From Alphaproteobacteria bacterium (GTDB lineage Bacteria > Pseudomonadota > Alphaproteobacteria > Acetobacterales > Acetobacteraceae), in contig JADZEB010000039.1 of NCBI GenBank assembly GCA_020850755.1, positions 1 through 45,251 of the forward strand: a stretch of 45,251 nt of DNA, read 5' to 3'. A program made the position numbers and the translations under genes. The notes under the pieces are model-generated. The model worked only from the letters and a program-made list of their open reading frames with translations, ran no database searches and had not been told where the DNA came from. This document shows positions 29,710-37,310 of this stretch, one piece after another; position 1 is the first letter of the stretch; each line of letters starts with the position of its first letter.

Positions 29710-30351
29710 ATGAGCGCTACTGGCCCCACCGCAGCGTTGATCCTGGCCGGCGGCCAGGCGCGCCGCATGGGGGGGGGCGACAAGCCGCTGATCGGCCTCG
29801 GTGGCTATCCGATCCTCTATCACATCGTCTACCGGCTTCGGACCCAGGCGCCGGAGCCGATCGGGCCGGACCTGATCGCCATTTCCGCGAACGGCGATCC
29901 GGCCCGCTTCGCCACCTTCGGCCTGCCCGTGCTGCCCGACGGCGCGCATGAGGGCGAAGGGCCCCTGGCCGGCGTGCTGGCCGGGCTTCTCTGGGCACAG
30001 GCCCATCCGCGCCGGCCCTCGCGATTGCTGACCCTGCCGGGCGACACGCCCTTCCTGCCGGCCGACCTTCTCGTGCGGCTTTGCGCCGTGCGGGCCGAGA
30101 CCGGCGAAGCGGTGGTGCGCGCCGTTTCCGCCGGTCGGCGGCACCACGCTCTCGCGCTCTGGGAAGTGGACGAAGCGCCGGCGCTGGAGGCATGGCTCGC
30201 GCAAGGCCGGCAGCGGCGCATGGAGGCATTCGCCAGCGCCATAGGCGTGGCCGATGCGCTGTTTTCCGCCGACCCCTACGATCCCTTCCTCAACATCAAC
30301 ACGCCCGAGGATCTGGCCGCGGCCGAGGCGTTGCTGGCCCCTTCGGCCTGA
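29710..30351 (+). CDS. mobA: Molybdenum cofactor guanylyltransferase MobA
   Basis: Adds GMP to molybdopterin to form the MGD cofactor of DMSO-reductase-family enzymes. The 213-residue protein begins with the nucleotide-binding motif LILAGGQARRMGGGDKPL, followed by ISANGDPARF, EGEGPLAGVLAGL and TLPGDTPFLP, all typical of MobA, and ends with FLNINTPEDLAAAE. ATG 29710 is preceded by GGAG and then a run of AGC repeats (29696-29711), giving an unusually long spacing. A 9-G run at 29769-29777 lies inside the conserved RMGGGDK motif; a single-base slip would inactivate the protein. No molybdoenzyme gene is in view. Confidence 0.92.
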   Translation: MSATGPTAALILAGGQARRMGGGDKPLIGLGGYPILYHIVYRLRTQAPEPIGPDLIAISANGDPARFATFGLPVLPDGAHEGEGPLAGVLAGLLWAQAHPRRPSRLLTLPGDTPFLPADLLVRLCAVRAETGEAVVRAVSAGRRHHALALWEVDEAPALEAWLAQGRQRRMEAFASAIGVADALFSADPYDPFLNINTPEDLAAAEALLAPSA

Positions 30352-30468
30352 GCGGTTGGCCCGATGCCCGCCCGCCCTTGACGGGCCGGCGGCGCCGCGC
30401 GACCGTCGCGCCGGCTTCATTCCAGGGCGCGCACAGGCGCCGTTCCGCAGCAACGCTGGAGGCACAGC

Positions 30469-31254
30469 ATGGAAATCCGTCTCGACGGCCGCGTGGCCGT
30501 GATCACCGGCGCGAGCGCCGGCCTCGGCCTCGCGATGGCGCAGCGCTTCGCGGCTTCGGGTGCCGCGGTGGCGATGCTCGCCCGCCGCCCCGACGTGCTG
30601 GAGGCGGCAGAGGCCACGGCCGCGGCCGGCGCGCGCGGGAAGGTGCGCGCCTATCCCTGCGACGTGACCAACGGCAGCAAGGTGGAAAGCACCGTGGCCG
30701 CGATCGAGAAGGAGTTCGGCAGGATCGACATCCTGGTCAACAATGCCGGATCGAGCATGCGCGGCCCGTTCGAGACGCTGACCGACGCGATGTGGCAGCA
30801 GGATTTCGACCTCAAGCTGTTCGCGGCGATCCGGCTGGTCCGCATGGTCTGGCCGGGCATGAAGGCGCGCCGCTGGGGCCGCATCGTCAATGTGCTGAAC
30901 ATCGGCGCCAAGGCCCCGCCCGCGGCCGGGGCGCCAACGGCGGTCACGCGCGCGGCAGGGCTGGCGCTGACCAAGGTGCTGGCGGGCGAGGGCGCGCCGC
31001 ACAACATCCTGGTCAATGCGCTGCATGTCGGCATCATCGACAGCGAGCAGTGGACGCGCCGGCACAAGAACGAGGCAGCGAATATTCCCTACGAGCAGTG
31101 GAAGGCCGAGCGCGGGCGCAAGGAGGTGCCGCTCGGCCGGCTGGGCGAGGCGGAGGAGTTCGCCAACATGGCCTGTTTCCTGGTCTCCGAGCAGGCATCC
31201 TACGTCACCGGCACCTCGATCAATGTCGATGGCGGCAAGTCGCCGGTGTGGTGA
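30469..31254 (+). CDS. SDR-family protein with replaced catalytic residues
   Basis: A 261-residue classical short-chain dehydrogenase/reductase fold. The cofactor motif TGASAGLGLAMAQRF (Gly-rich), DVTNGSK and LVNNAGSS are intact, as is the C-terminal YVTGTSINVDGGKSP, so NAD(P) binding is likely. The usual Ser-Tyr-Lys triad is not: where family members have NxSS, YxxxK, this protein reads NVLNIGAK and then PTAVTRAAG, so Ser, Tyr and Lys appear replaced by Asn, Thr and Arg. It may be a pseudo-enzyme or use other residues. ATG 30469 follows CTGGAGGCACAGC. It lies 117 bp after mobA; TTGACG at 30378-30383 in that gap might be a -35 but has no clear partner. Confidence 0.85.
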   Translation: MEIRLDGRVAVITGASAGLGLAMAQRFAASGAAVAMLARRPDVLEAAEATAAAGARGKVRAYPCDVTNGSKVESTVAAIEKEFGRIDILVNNAGSSMRGPFETLTDAMWQQDFDLKLFAAIRLVRMVWPGMKARRWGRIVNVLNIGAKAPPAAGAPTAVTRAAGLALTKVLAGEGAPHNILVNALHVGIIDSEQWTRRHKNEAANIPYEQWKAERGRKEVPLGRLGEAEEFANMACFLVSEQASYVTGTSINVDGGKSPVW

Positions 31255-31332
31255 AGTGCCGCGCCACCTTGCGTAGTTGCGGCGCCGCATCGATACTTCC
31301 TCGCGTCCACCCCGTGTCTCGCCGTCGGACGT

Positions 31333-31348
31333 GACCCGCCTGCGGGTC
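31333..31348. other. Small hairpin in the aapJ leader
   Basis: GACCCGC at 31333-31339 and GCGGGTC at 31342-31348 are perfect complements, with a two-base centre. It lies 27 bp before the aapJ start and could be a weak terminator for the SDR gene or a leader structure. Confidence 0.35.
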
Positions 31349-31375
31349 CCGGCGTGCAGCAAAGGAGATGTCCGC

Positions 31376-32416
31376 ATGCGCAACTTCGCTGGCGCGCTTG
31401 GCGCCTTGGCCCTGGCCGGTGTCCTTCATGCAATGCCGGCTGCGGCGCAGACCCATCCCGCCGGCCCGACGGTCGGGCAGATCGTGCAGCGCGGGCACCT
31501 GATCTGCGGCACCAATGTCGGCCGCCAGGGCTTCTCCTCGGTCGACAGCCAGGGGCGATGGTGGGGCTTCGATGTCGATTTCTGCAAGGCGATCGCGGTG
31601 GCGATCTTCGGTGATGCCAGCAAGGTGCGCTACGTCGCCTTGTCGAGCGCGCAGCGCTTTCCTGCCCTGCAATCGGGCGAGGTGGACATACTCAGCCGCA
31701 ACACCACCTGGACGCTGACGCGCGACACGCAGAACGGCTTCGACTTCGCGATCCCCAACTTCTACTCGGGATCGGCGCTGATGGTGCCGCGCGCCCTCAA
31801 CGTCACTTCTGCCCGCCAGCTCGACGGGGCGACGGTCTGCGTGTTCCCGGGCTCGACCACCGAGAGGTATCTCGCCGATTTCGGCCGCCGGCACAACATC
31901 ACCTTCCGCCCGGTCGTGATCGAGAATGTGCGCGAGATGACCGCCGCCTACCTGTCCGGGCGCTGCGACGTGAATACCCAGGACGCCACGGGCCTGGTCT
32001 CGATCCGCGCACTCGAGACGCCCAATCCGAACGATCACGTCATCCTGCCCGAGATGCTGTCGAAGGAGCCGCTGGCGATCACCATGCGCCAGGGCGACGC
32101 CCAGTTCCGCGACCTGATCAGCTGGGTGGTGATGATCACCATCGAGGGCGAGGAGCAGGGCATCACCTCGGCCAATATCGACAATTTCGCCAATAGCCAG
32201 GACCCGCATGTGCGCCGCCTGCTCGGCCTCACGCCCGGCATCGGACGCGCTTTCGGGATCGACGACCGCTGGGCCTACAACGTGCTCAAGCAGGTCGGCA
32301 ACTACGCTGAGATCTTCGACCGCAATGTCGGCAAGGACAGTCCGCTGCGCATGGAGCGCGGCCTGAACGGGCTGTGGAACCAGGGCGGCCTGCTCTACTC
32401 CTATCCGATCAACTAG
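31376..32416 (+). CDS. aapJ: General amino-acid ABC transporter, substrate-binding protein
   Basis: Periplasmic receptor for a broad-range L-amino-acid ABC importer (family 3, AapJ/BztA type). The 346-residue protein starts with a Sec signal peptide, MRNFAGALGALALAGVLHA, cleaved near PAAAQT. The mature protein begins VGQIVQRGHLICGTNVGRQG and continues with GFDVDFCKAIAVAIFGD, VDILSRNTTWTLTRD and YLSGRCDVNTQD, all characteristic of AapJ. ATG 31376 follows AAAGGAGATGTCCGC, a strong ribosome site. aapQ starts three bases after its stop. Aap systems in rhizobia take up glutamate, aspartate and many other amino acids, which fits the aspartate dehydrogenase downstream. Confidence 0.93.
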   Translation: MRNFAGALGALALAGVLHAMPAAAQTHPAGPTVGQIVQRGHLICGTNVGRQGFSSVDSQGRWWGFDVDFCKAIAVAIFGDASKVRYVALSSAQRFPALQSGEVDILSRNTTWTLTRDTQNGFDFAIPNFYSGSALMVPRALNVTSARQLDGATVCVFPGSTTERYLADFGRRHNITFRPVVIENVREMTAAYLSGRCDVNTQDATGLVSIRALETPNPNDHVILPEMLSKEPLAITMRQGDAQFRDLISWVVMITIEGEEQGITSANIDNFANSQDPHVRRLLGLTPGIGRAFGIDDRWAYNVLKQVGNYAEIFDRNVGKDSPLRMERGLNGLWNQGGLLYSYPIN

Positions 32417-32419
32417 CTC

Positions 32420-33643
32420 GTGCCGACGGGCCTGCCATTGCCTGAGCCCGAACGCAGGCCGGACGGTTCGCGCGCCCCGCCGATCGGTGGCGGCGCGCGT
32501 TCCATGTTCACGGGCGAATCGCTGCGTGGCCTGATCTACCAGCTTGCAGCGGCCGCGATACTGGTTCTGGCGGTGTGGTTCGCGCTGGCGAATGCGAGCG
32601 CCAACCTCTCGCGCACCAACATCGCGACGGGCTGGACCTTTCTTGCCGAGGAATCGGGCTTCCAGGTTGGCGAAAGCCTGATCGCGCAATCCCCGACATC
32701 GAGCTACGCCTACACGCTGCTGGCAGGCGTGGTGAACACGCTGTTCGTCTCTGCCATCGGCATCGTGCTGGCGAGCTTTCTCGGCCTGGTCGTGGGCATA
32801 GGCCGCCTCTCCGGGAACTGGCTGATCGCGCGCTATGCCTCGGCCTATGTCGAGGTGTTCCGCAACACGCCGATCCTGTTGCAGATCATCGTCTGGTACA
32901 CCGTGTTGCGCGGGCTGCCGGGCACACGCCAGGCGCTGAACCCGCTTCCCGGCGTGTTCCTGTCAAACCGCGGCCTGCGTGTGCCCGCGCCGCTGGCCGA
33001 GGCGGCCCATCCCTGGATGGGGCTTGCCTTCCTGGTGGGGCTTGCGCTCGCCCTGCTGTGGGCGCGCTTCGTGCGGCGCCGGCAGGCACGCACCGGGCAG
33101 CGGTTGCCAGGCTTCCTTCCCGGCCTTGCCATGGCGCTTGGTTTTCCGGCGCTTGTCTGGCTGGTGGCGGGCGCCCCCTTCCGTCTCGACATGCCGGTGC
33201 TGCGCGGCTTCAACTTCCGCGGCGGCGCCGATCTGTCGCCCGAGTTCGTGGCCCTGCTGGCCGGGCTTGTCGCCTACACGGGTGCCTTCATCGCAGAGAT
33301 CGTGCGCGCCGGCATCCAGTCCGTCCCGCGCGGACAGATCGAGGCGGCGCGCGCGGTCGGTCTGCACCCCGGAGCGATCATGCGCCTGGTCGTCCTGCCG
33401 CAGGCCTTGCGCGTGATCGTGCCGCCGCTCGCCAGCCAGTATCTCGGCCTGTGCAAGAACAGCTCGCTCGCGGTGGCGATCGGCTATCCCGACGTCGTCA
33501 ATGTGATGCAGACGACCATCAACCAGACCGGCCAGGCGATCGAGGGCCTCGCCGTGATCATGGCGGTGTATCTGACCATCTCGCTGTCGATCGCCGCCTT
33601 CATGAACTGGTACAACCGCCGCGTCGCGATCGTGGAGCGCTAG
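32420..33643 (+). CDS. aapQ: Amino-acid ABC transporter permease AapQ
   Basis: Inner-membrane permease of the Aap importer. The protein has 407 residues from GTG 32420, which lies just past the aapJ stop; ATG 32504 (MFTGESLRG) would give 379 residues, and neither start has a clear ribosome site. Family features are TLLAGVVNTLFVSAIGIVLA, VEVFRNTPILLQIIVWYTVL, the large AapQ-specific central insertion, and the EAA loop GQIEAARAVGLHPGAIMRLV, which contacts the ATPase. It ends NWYNRRVAIVER as in AapQ/BztB. It is cotranscribed with aapJ and aapM. Confidence 0.93.
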   Translation: MPTGLPLPEPERRPDGSRAPPIGGGARSMFTGESLRGLIYQLAAAAILVLAVWFALANASANLSRTNIATGWTFLAEESGFQVGESLIAQSPTSSYAYTLLAGVVNTLFVSAIGIVLASFLGLVVGIGRLSGNWLIARYASAYVEVFRNTPILLQIIVWYTVLRGLPGTRQALNPLPGVFLSNRGLRVPAPLAEAAHPWMGLAFLVGLALALLWARFVRRRQARTGQRLPGFLPGLAMALGFPALVWLVAGAPFRLDMPVLRGFNFRGGADLSPEFVALLAGLVAYTGAFIAEIVRAGIQSVPRGQIEAARAVGLHPGAIMRLVVLPQALRVIVPPLASQYLGLCKNSSLAVAIGYPDVVNVMQTTINQTGQAIEGLAVIMAVYLTISLSIAAFMNWYNRRVAIVER

Positions 33644-33647
33644 GACC

Positions 33648-34796
33648 ATGGCTGCGACACCGGGAGCGATGGCGCTCTCCGCTGCCTCCGCCGCCCAGGC
33701 GCTCGACCAGGGCGGCCGCCCGCCGCCGGTGCTGGAACGCGGCGTGCTCCGCTGGCTGCGCACCAACCTGTTCGCCAGCTGGTGGCACGCCGGGCTGACG
33801 CTGCTCGGGCTCTATGTCCTGGTGGCCGTGCTGCCGCCCTTCTGGACCTGGGCGGTGGCCGGTGCCTCCTTTGCGCCGGGCCAAGCCGGCGCCGAGGCCT
33901 GCGCGCGCGCCGCGGGCGCCTGCTGGAGCGTGATCGCCGAGAAGCATCGCGTGATGCTGTTCGGCCTCTATCCCTACGAGCAGCATTGGCGCCCGCTGGT
34001 GGCCATGCTGCTCTGGTGCGCGCTCGTGCTGGCAAGCTGCGTGCCGTCGATGTGGCGGCCTTCCGTGCTGGCGCCCCTCTGGCTTGCCGGTGGTGCGGCC
34101 TGCCTCGCGCTGATGGGCGGCGGCGTCGCGGGGCTCGCGCCGGTGGCGAACAGCGACTGGGGCGGGCTGCCGCTGACGATCCTGCTGTTCACCGGAACGG
34201 TGTTGATCGGCCTGCCGCTGGCCGCGCTGATGGCGCTCGGTCGCCGCTCCGAGTTGCCGGCGATCAGCGGCATCATGACCGCCCTGATCGAACTCACCCG
34301 CGGCGTGCCGCTGGTAACGGTGCTGTTCGTGGCGGCCGTGCTGTTCCCGCTGTTCATGCCGGCCGGCGTGAACTTCGACAAGCTTCTGCGCGCGCAGATC
34401 GGCATGGCGATCTTCTTCGCCTGCTACGAGGCCGAGGTGATCCGTGGCGGCCTGCAGGCGATTCCGCGTGGGCAGATCGAGGCCGCGACCTCGCTCGGGC
34501 TCGGCTACTGGCGGCGGACGGTGCTGATCGTGCTGCCGCAGGCGCTGCGTATCGCCATTCCGGGAATCATGAATCACATCATTGCCGCCTTCAAGAACAC
34601 CTCGCTCGTGATCATCATCGGCCTGCTCGATTTCCTCAACGCCACCAAGGCCTCGCTGGTCGATCCGCCCTGGCAGCGCTACGCGACCGAGGCCTACCTT
34701 TTCCTGGCGGTGGTCTATTTCCTGGTCTGCTGGGCGATGTCGCAGTACAGCCAGTGGCTGGAGCGGCGCCTTGCCGACGGCCGTCCGGCCGGCTGA
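33648..34796 (+). CDS. aapM: Amino-acid ABC transporter permease AapM
   Basis: Second inner-membrane permease of the Aap importer, 382 residues. The N-terminal 40 residues are Ala-rich and cytoplasmic. The conserved RTNLFASWW-like segment reads RTNLFASWWHAGLTLL, followed by hydrophobic segments, IELTRGVPLVTVLFVAAVLF, and the EAA loop GQIEAATSLGLGYWRRTVLI with NHIIAAFKNTSLVIIIG. It ends MSQYSQWLERRL, typical of AapM/BztC. ATG 33648 follows TAGGACC four bases after the aapQ stop. The expected fourth gene, aapP (ATPase), is missing from the next position, where aspartate dehydrogenase begins 93 bp later. Confidence 0.93.
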   Translation: MAATPGAMALSAASAAQALDQGGRPPPVLERGVLRWLRTNLFASWWHAGLTLLGLYVLVAVLPPFWTWAVAGASFAPGQAGAEACARAAGACWSVIAEKHRVMLFGLYPYEQHWRPLVAMLLWCALVLASCVPSMWRPSVLAPLWLAGGAACLALMGGGVAGLAPVANSDWGGLPLTILLFTGTVLIGLPLAALMALGRRSELPAISGIMTALIELTRGVPLVTVLFVAAVLFPLFMPAGVNFDKLLRAQIGMAIFFACYEAEVIRGGLQAIPRGQIEAATSLGLGYWRRTVLIVLPQALRIAIPGIMNHIIAAFKNTSLVIIIGLLDFLNATKASLVDPPWQRYATEAYLFLAVVYFLVCWAMSQYSQWLERRLADGRPAG

Positions 34797-34889
34797 ACCT
34801 TCGTTCCGCCCCCATCCACGCGGTTGCGCCCGCCGGCCCGCCCGCGTAGAGAAGGCGCCAAGACGCTGTGGCACGAGGGAGTAGCCGGC

Positions 34890-35699
34890 ATGGCACGCAA
34901 TCTGACGGTTGGCATTGGCGGCCTGGGCGCGATCGGGCTGGCGCTGGCGCGCCGCATCGATGCCGGGATCGAGGGTCTTACCCTTGCCGCCGTGTCCGGG
35001 CGCGATGTCGCCAAGGCCGCGGCGAACGTCGCCGGCTTCGCCTCGAAGCCCGCCGTGGTCGCCCTGGCCGAGCTTGGCCAGCATGCCGACGTGGTGGTGG
35101 AGGCGGCACCGACGGCCGTGTTCGACCAGGTGGCCGAGCCCGCCATCCGTGCGGGGCGCATCTTCATGCCCTCCTCGGTCGGCGCGCTGCTGCCGCGCAT
35201 GCATCTGGTCGATCTCGCGCGCCAGACCGGAGCGCGGATCGTGGTGCCCACCGGCGCGCTGATCGGGCTCGATGCCGTGCGCGCCGCGGCCGAGGGAAGG
35301 ATCGAGAGCGTCAAGCTCGTCACCCGCAAGCCGCCGCGCGGGCTGGCCGGCGCGCCCTATCTCGACGAGCACAAGATCGATGTCGAGAAGATCACCACGC
35401 CCACCAGGATCTTCGACGGCTCGGCCCGCGACGGCGCCAAGGGCTTCCCGGCCAATGTGAACGTCGCCGCCGCGCTTTCGCTCGCCGGCATCGGGCCGGA
35501 TGCGACGCGGCTCGAGATCTGGGCCGATCCCACCGTCACGCGCAACACCCACTGCATCACGGTCGAGGCGGATACCGCCCGCTTCACCATGTCGATCGAG
35601 AACGTCCCGTCGGAGAACCCGCGCACTGGGCGCATCACGCCGCTCTCGGTGATCGCCTGCCTGCGCGGGCTCGTGAGCACGCTCAAGGTCGGCACCTGA
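34890..35699 (+). CDS. nadX: Aspartate dehydrogenase
   Basis: NAD(P)-dependent L-aspartate dehydrogenase, converting aspartate to iminoaspartate/oxaloacetate plus ammonia; in some organisms (NadX) it feeds NAD synthesis. The 269-residue length is right. The Rossmann motif GIGGLGAIGLALARR opens the protein, PSSVGALLPR and VVPTGALIGLDAVRAA lie mid-way, and the domain-2 signature NVNVAAALSLAGIGPD with NTHCITVEADTARF holds the conserved His. ATG 34890 (MARNLTVGIGG) gives the conserved N-terminus; an upstream ATG at 34824 would add 22 residues of non-conserved sequence. Position after the Aap importer suggests a catabolic or anaplerotic role with imported amino acids rather than NAD synthesis; no nadA or nadC is nearby. 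Confidence 0.87.
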   Translation: MARNLTVGIGGLGAIGLALARRIDAGIEGLTLAAVSGRDVAKAAANVAGFASKPAVVALAELGQHADVVVEAAPTAVFDQVAEPAIRAGRIFMPSSVGALLPRMHLVDLARQTGARIVVPTGALIGLDAVRAAAEGRIESVKLVTRKPPRGLAGAPYLDEHKIDVEKITTPTRIFDGSARDGAKGFPANVNVAAALSLAGIGPDATRLEIWADPTVTRNTHCITVEADTARFTMSIENVPSENPRTGRITPLSVIACLRGLVSTLKVGT

Positions 35700-35727
35700 A
35701 CCGCAGCCGCGACGGGAGATGGCGCCG

Positions 35728-36627
35728 ATGAGCGAAGGTCTGCGCCGCATCGCCGTCCTCGGCACCGGCATCATGGGCGCGCCGATGGCACGCCGGCTGG
35801 CCGAGGCGGGCTTCACGGTCTCTGCCTGGAACCGCTCGCGCGCCAAGGCCGAGCCGCTGGCCGCCGATGGCGTCTCGATCACAGACACGCCGGCCGCTGC
35901 CTGTGCGGGGGCCGATGTCGCGCTCTTGATGCTCACGGACGGTCCCGCCTGCGATGCCGTGCTGCACCAGGGCGGTGTGCTGGCTGCATTGCGGCCCGGC
36001 GCGGTCGTGCTGGTGATGGCCTCGATCCCGCCGGCAAGCGCACGCGCGCAGGCGGCGGCCTGCGCCGCGCGCGGCATGTTCTATGTCGATGCACCCGTCT
36101 CCGGCGGGGAGCGCGGCGCCATCGCCGGCACGCTCGCGATCATGGCCGGCGGCGAGGAGGCGGCCATCGCCGCGCTCGCGCCCGTATTCGCCCCGCTCGG
36201 CCGCGCCACGCGCATCGGGCCGGCGGGCGCGGGCTCGCTCGCCAAGCTCGCCAACCAGTTGATCGTCGGCGTGACCATCGGCGCGGTGGCCGAGGCGCTG
36301 CACCTGGTCGCGGCGGGCGGTTCCGATCCGGCGGCCTTCCGCGCTGCCGTGGCGGGCGGCTTCGCCGATTCCAACATCCTGCGCATCCATGGCGAGCGCA
36401 TGATCAGCGGCGATTTCCGCCCCGGCGGCACCGTCGCCATCCAGCTGAAGGACATGCGCTCGATCCGGGCCGAGGCCGAGGCGCTCGGCCTCGATTTGCC
36501 GATCACGCGGCTGGTCGAGCAGCTCTACGATGCGCTGGTCGCGCATGGCGATGGCGCGCTTGACCACAGCGCGCTCTGGCGCGAGATCGCGCGCCGGGCG
36601 AGCCCGCCCCGGCTCGGCGGCGACTAG
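35728..36627 (+). CDS. 3-hydroxyisobutyrate-dehydrogenase-like NAD(P) oxidoreductase
   Basis: A 299-residue beta-hydroxyacid dehydrogenase. The N-terminal Rossmann motif is AVLGTGIMGAPMARRLAEAG, DAPVSGGERGA is the substrate-binding signature, and the catalytic lysine sits in LAKLANQLIVG; the all-alpha C-terminal domain completes the fold. Members act on 3-hydroxyisobutyrate, tartronate semialdehyde, glyoxylate/succinic semialdehyde or similar acids; the specific substrate cannot be told. The start is ATG 35728, ten bases after GGGAG; the in-frame ATG at 35719 sits on the ribosome site itself. It lies 28 bp after nadX and before a MarC gene, probably one transcription unit. Confidence 0.88.
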   Translation: MSEGLRRIAVLGTGIMGAPMARRLAEAGFTVSAWNRSRAKAEPLAADGVSITDTPAAACAGADVALLMLTDGPACDAVLHQGGVLAALRPGAVVLVMASIPPASARAQAAACAARGMFYVDAPVSGGERGAIAGTLAIMAGGEEAAIAALAPVFAPLGRATRIGPAGAGSLAKLANQLIVGVTIGAVAEALHLVAAGGSDPAAFRAAVAGGFADSNILRIHGERMISGDFRPGGTVAIQLKDMRSIRAEAEALGLDLPITRLVEQLYDALVAHGDGALDHSALWREIARRASPPRLGGD

Positions 36628-36647
36628 CGACGGGAGGAGGGGCGGGC

Positions 36648-37292
36648 GTGGGCACGGAAGCGATCGACCTCGCGCTGACGGCCTTCGTGGCACTGCTGGT
36701 GATCTTCGATCCACCGGGCACGGCGGCCCTGTTCGTCGCCATCACCCCGCGCGACACGACGGCGGAACGGCGCCAGCAGGCGATCCGCGCGACGCTGGTG
36801 GCCTTCGGCGTGCTGGTGGGTTTCGCGGTCGGCGGCGGCTGGCTGATGGCGCAGCTCGGCATAAGCCAGCCGGCGCTGCGGATCGCCGGCGGCATGCTGC
36901 TGTTCCTGCTCGCCGCCGACATGGTGATGGTGCGCGAGAGCGGCCTGCGCGCCACCACCGCGCGCGAGCGCGAGGAGGCCGAGGAGACAGAGAACGACAT
37001 CTCGGTCTTTCCGCTGGCGATCCCGCTGATCGCGGGGCCGGGGGCCATGACCACCATGGTCGTGATGCAGGCGCGTGCCGGCTGGGACCCGTGGCTCGGC
37101 CTCGCCTTGTTCCTGGCGCTGGCCGCGGCTCTGCTGCTGACGCTGGTGGCGCTGCTGTTCGCTGGCAGCCTGGCGCGGCTTCTCGGCCAGATCGGCGCCA
37201 ACGTCATCAGCCGCGTGCTCGGCGTGGTGCTGGCCGCGCTCGCCGCCCAGATGGTGCTGGACGGGATCGCCGGCAGCGGGCTCCTGCGCTGA
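36648..37292 (+). CDS. MarC-family integral membrane protein
   Basis: A 214-residue membrane protein of the MarC/NAAT family (UPF0056), with about six hydrophobic segments. LTAFVALLVIFDPPGTAALFVAITPRDT at the start carries the conserved D-P-x-G motif, and PLAIPLIAGPGAMTTMVV in the second half is its repeat counterpart. E. coli MarC itself is not a multidrug exporter despite its name; some archaeal members carry amino acids, so an amino-acid link to the upstream genes is possible but unproven. The GTG start at 36648 follows GGGAGGAGG. It converges on the M20 gene, with only 18 bp between the stops. Confidence 0.9.
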   Translation: MGTEAIDLALTAFVALLVIFDPPGTAALFVAITPRDTTAERRQQAIRATLVAFGVLVGFAVGGGWLMAQLGISQPALRIAGGMLLFLLAADMVMVRESGLRATTAREREEAEETENDISVFPLAIPLIAGPGAMTTMVVMQARAGWDPWLGLALFLALAAALLLTLVALLFAGSLARLLGQIGANVISRVLGVVLAALAAQMVLDGIAGSGLLR

Positions 37293-37310
37293 GCGCCCGC
37301 AGGCCGGCGT

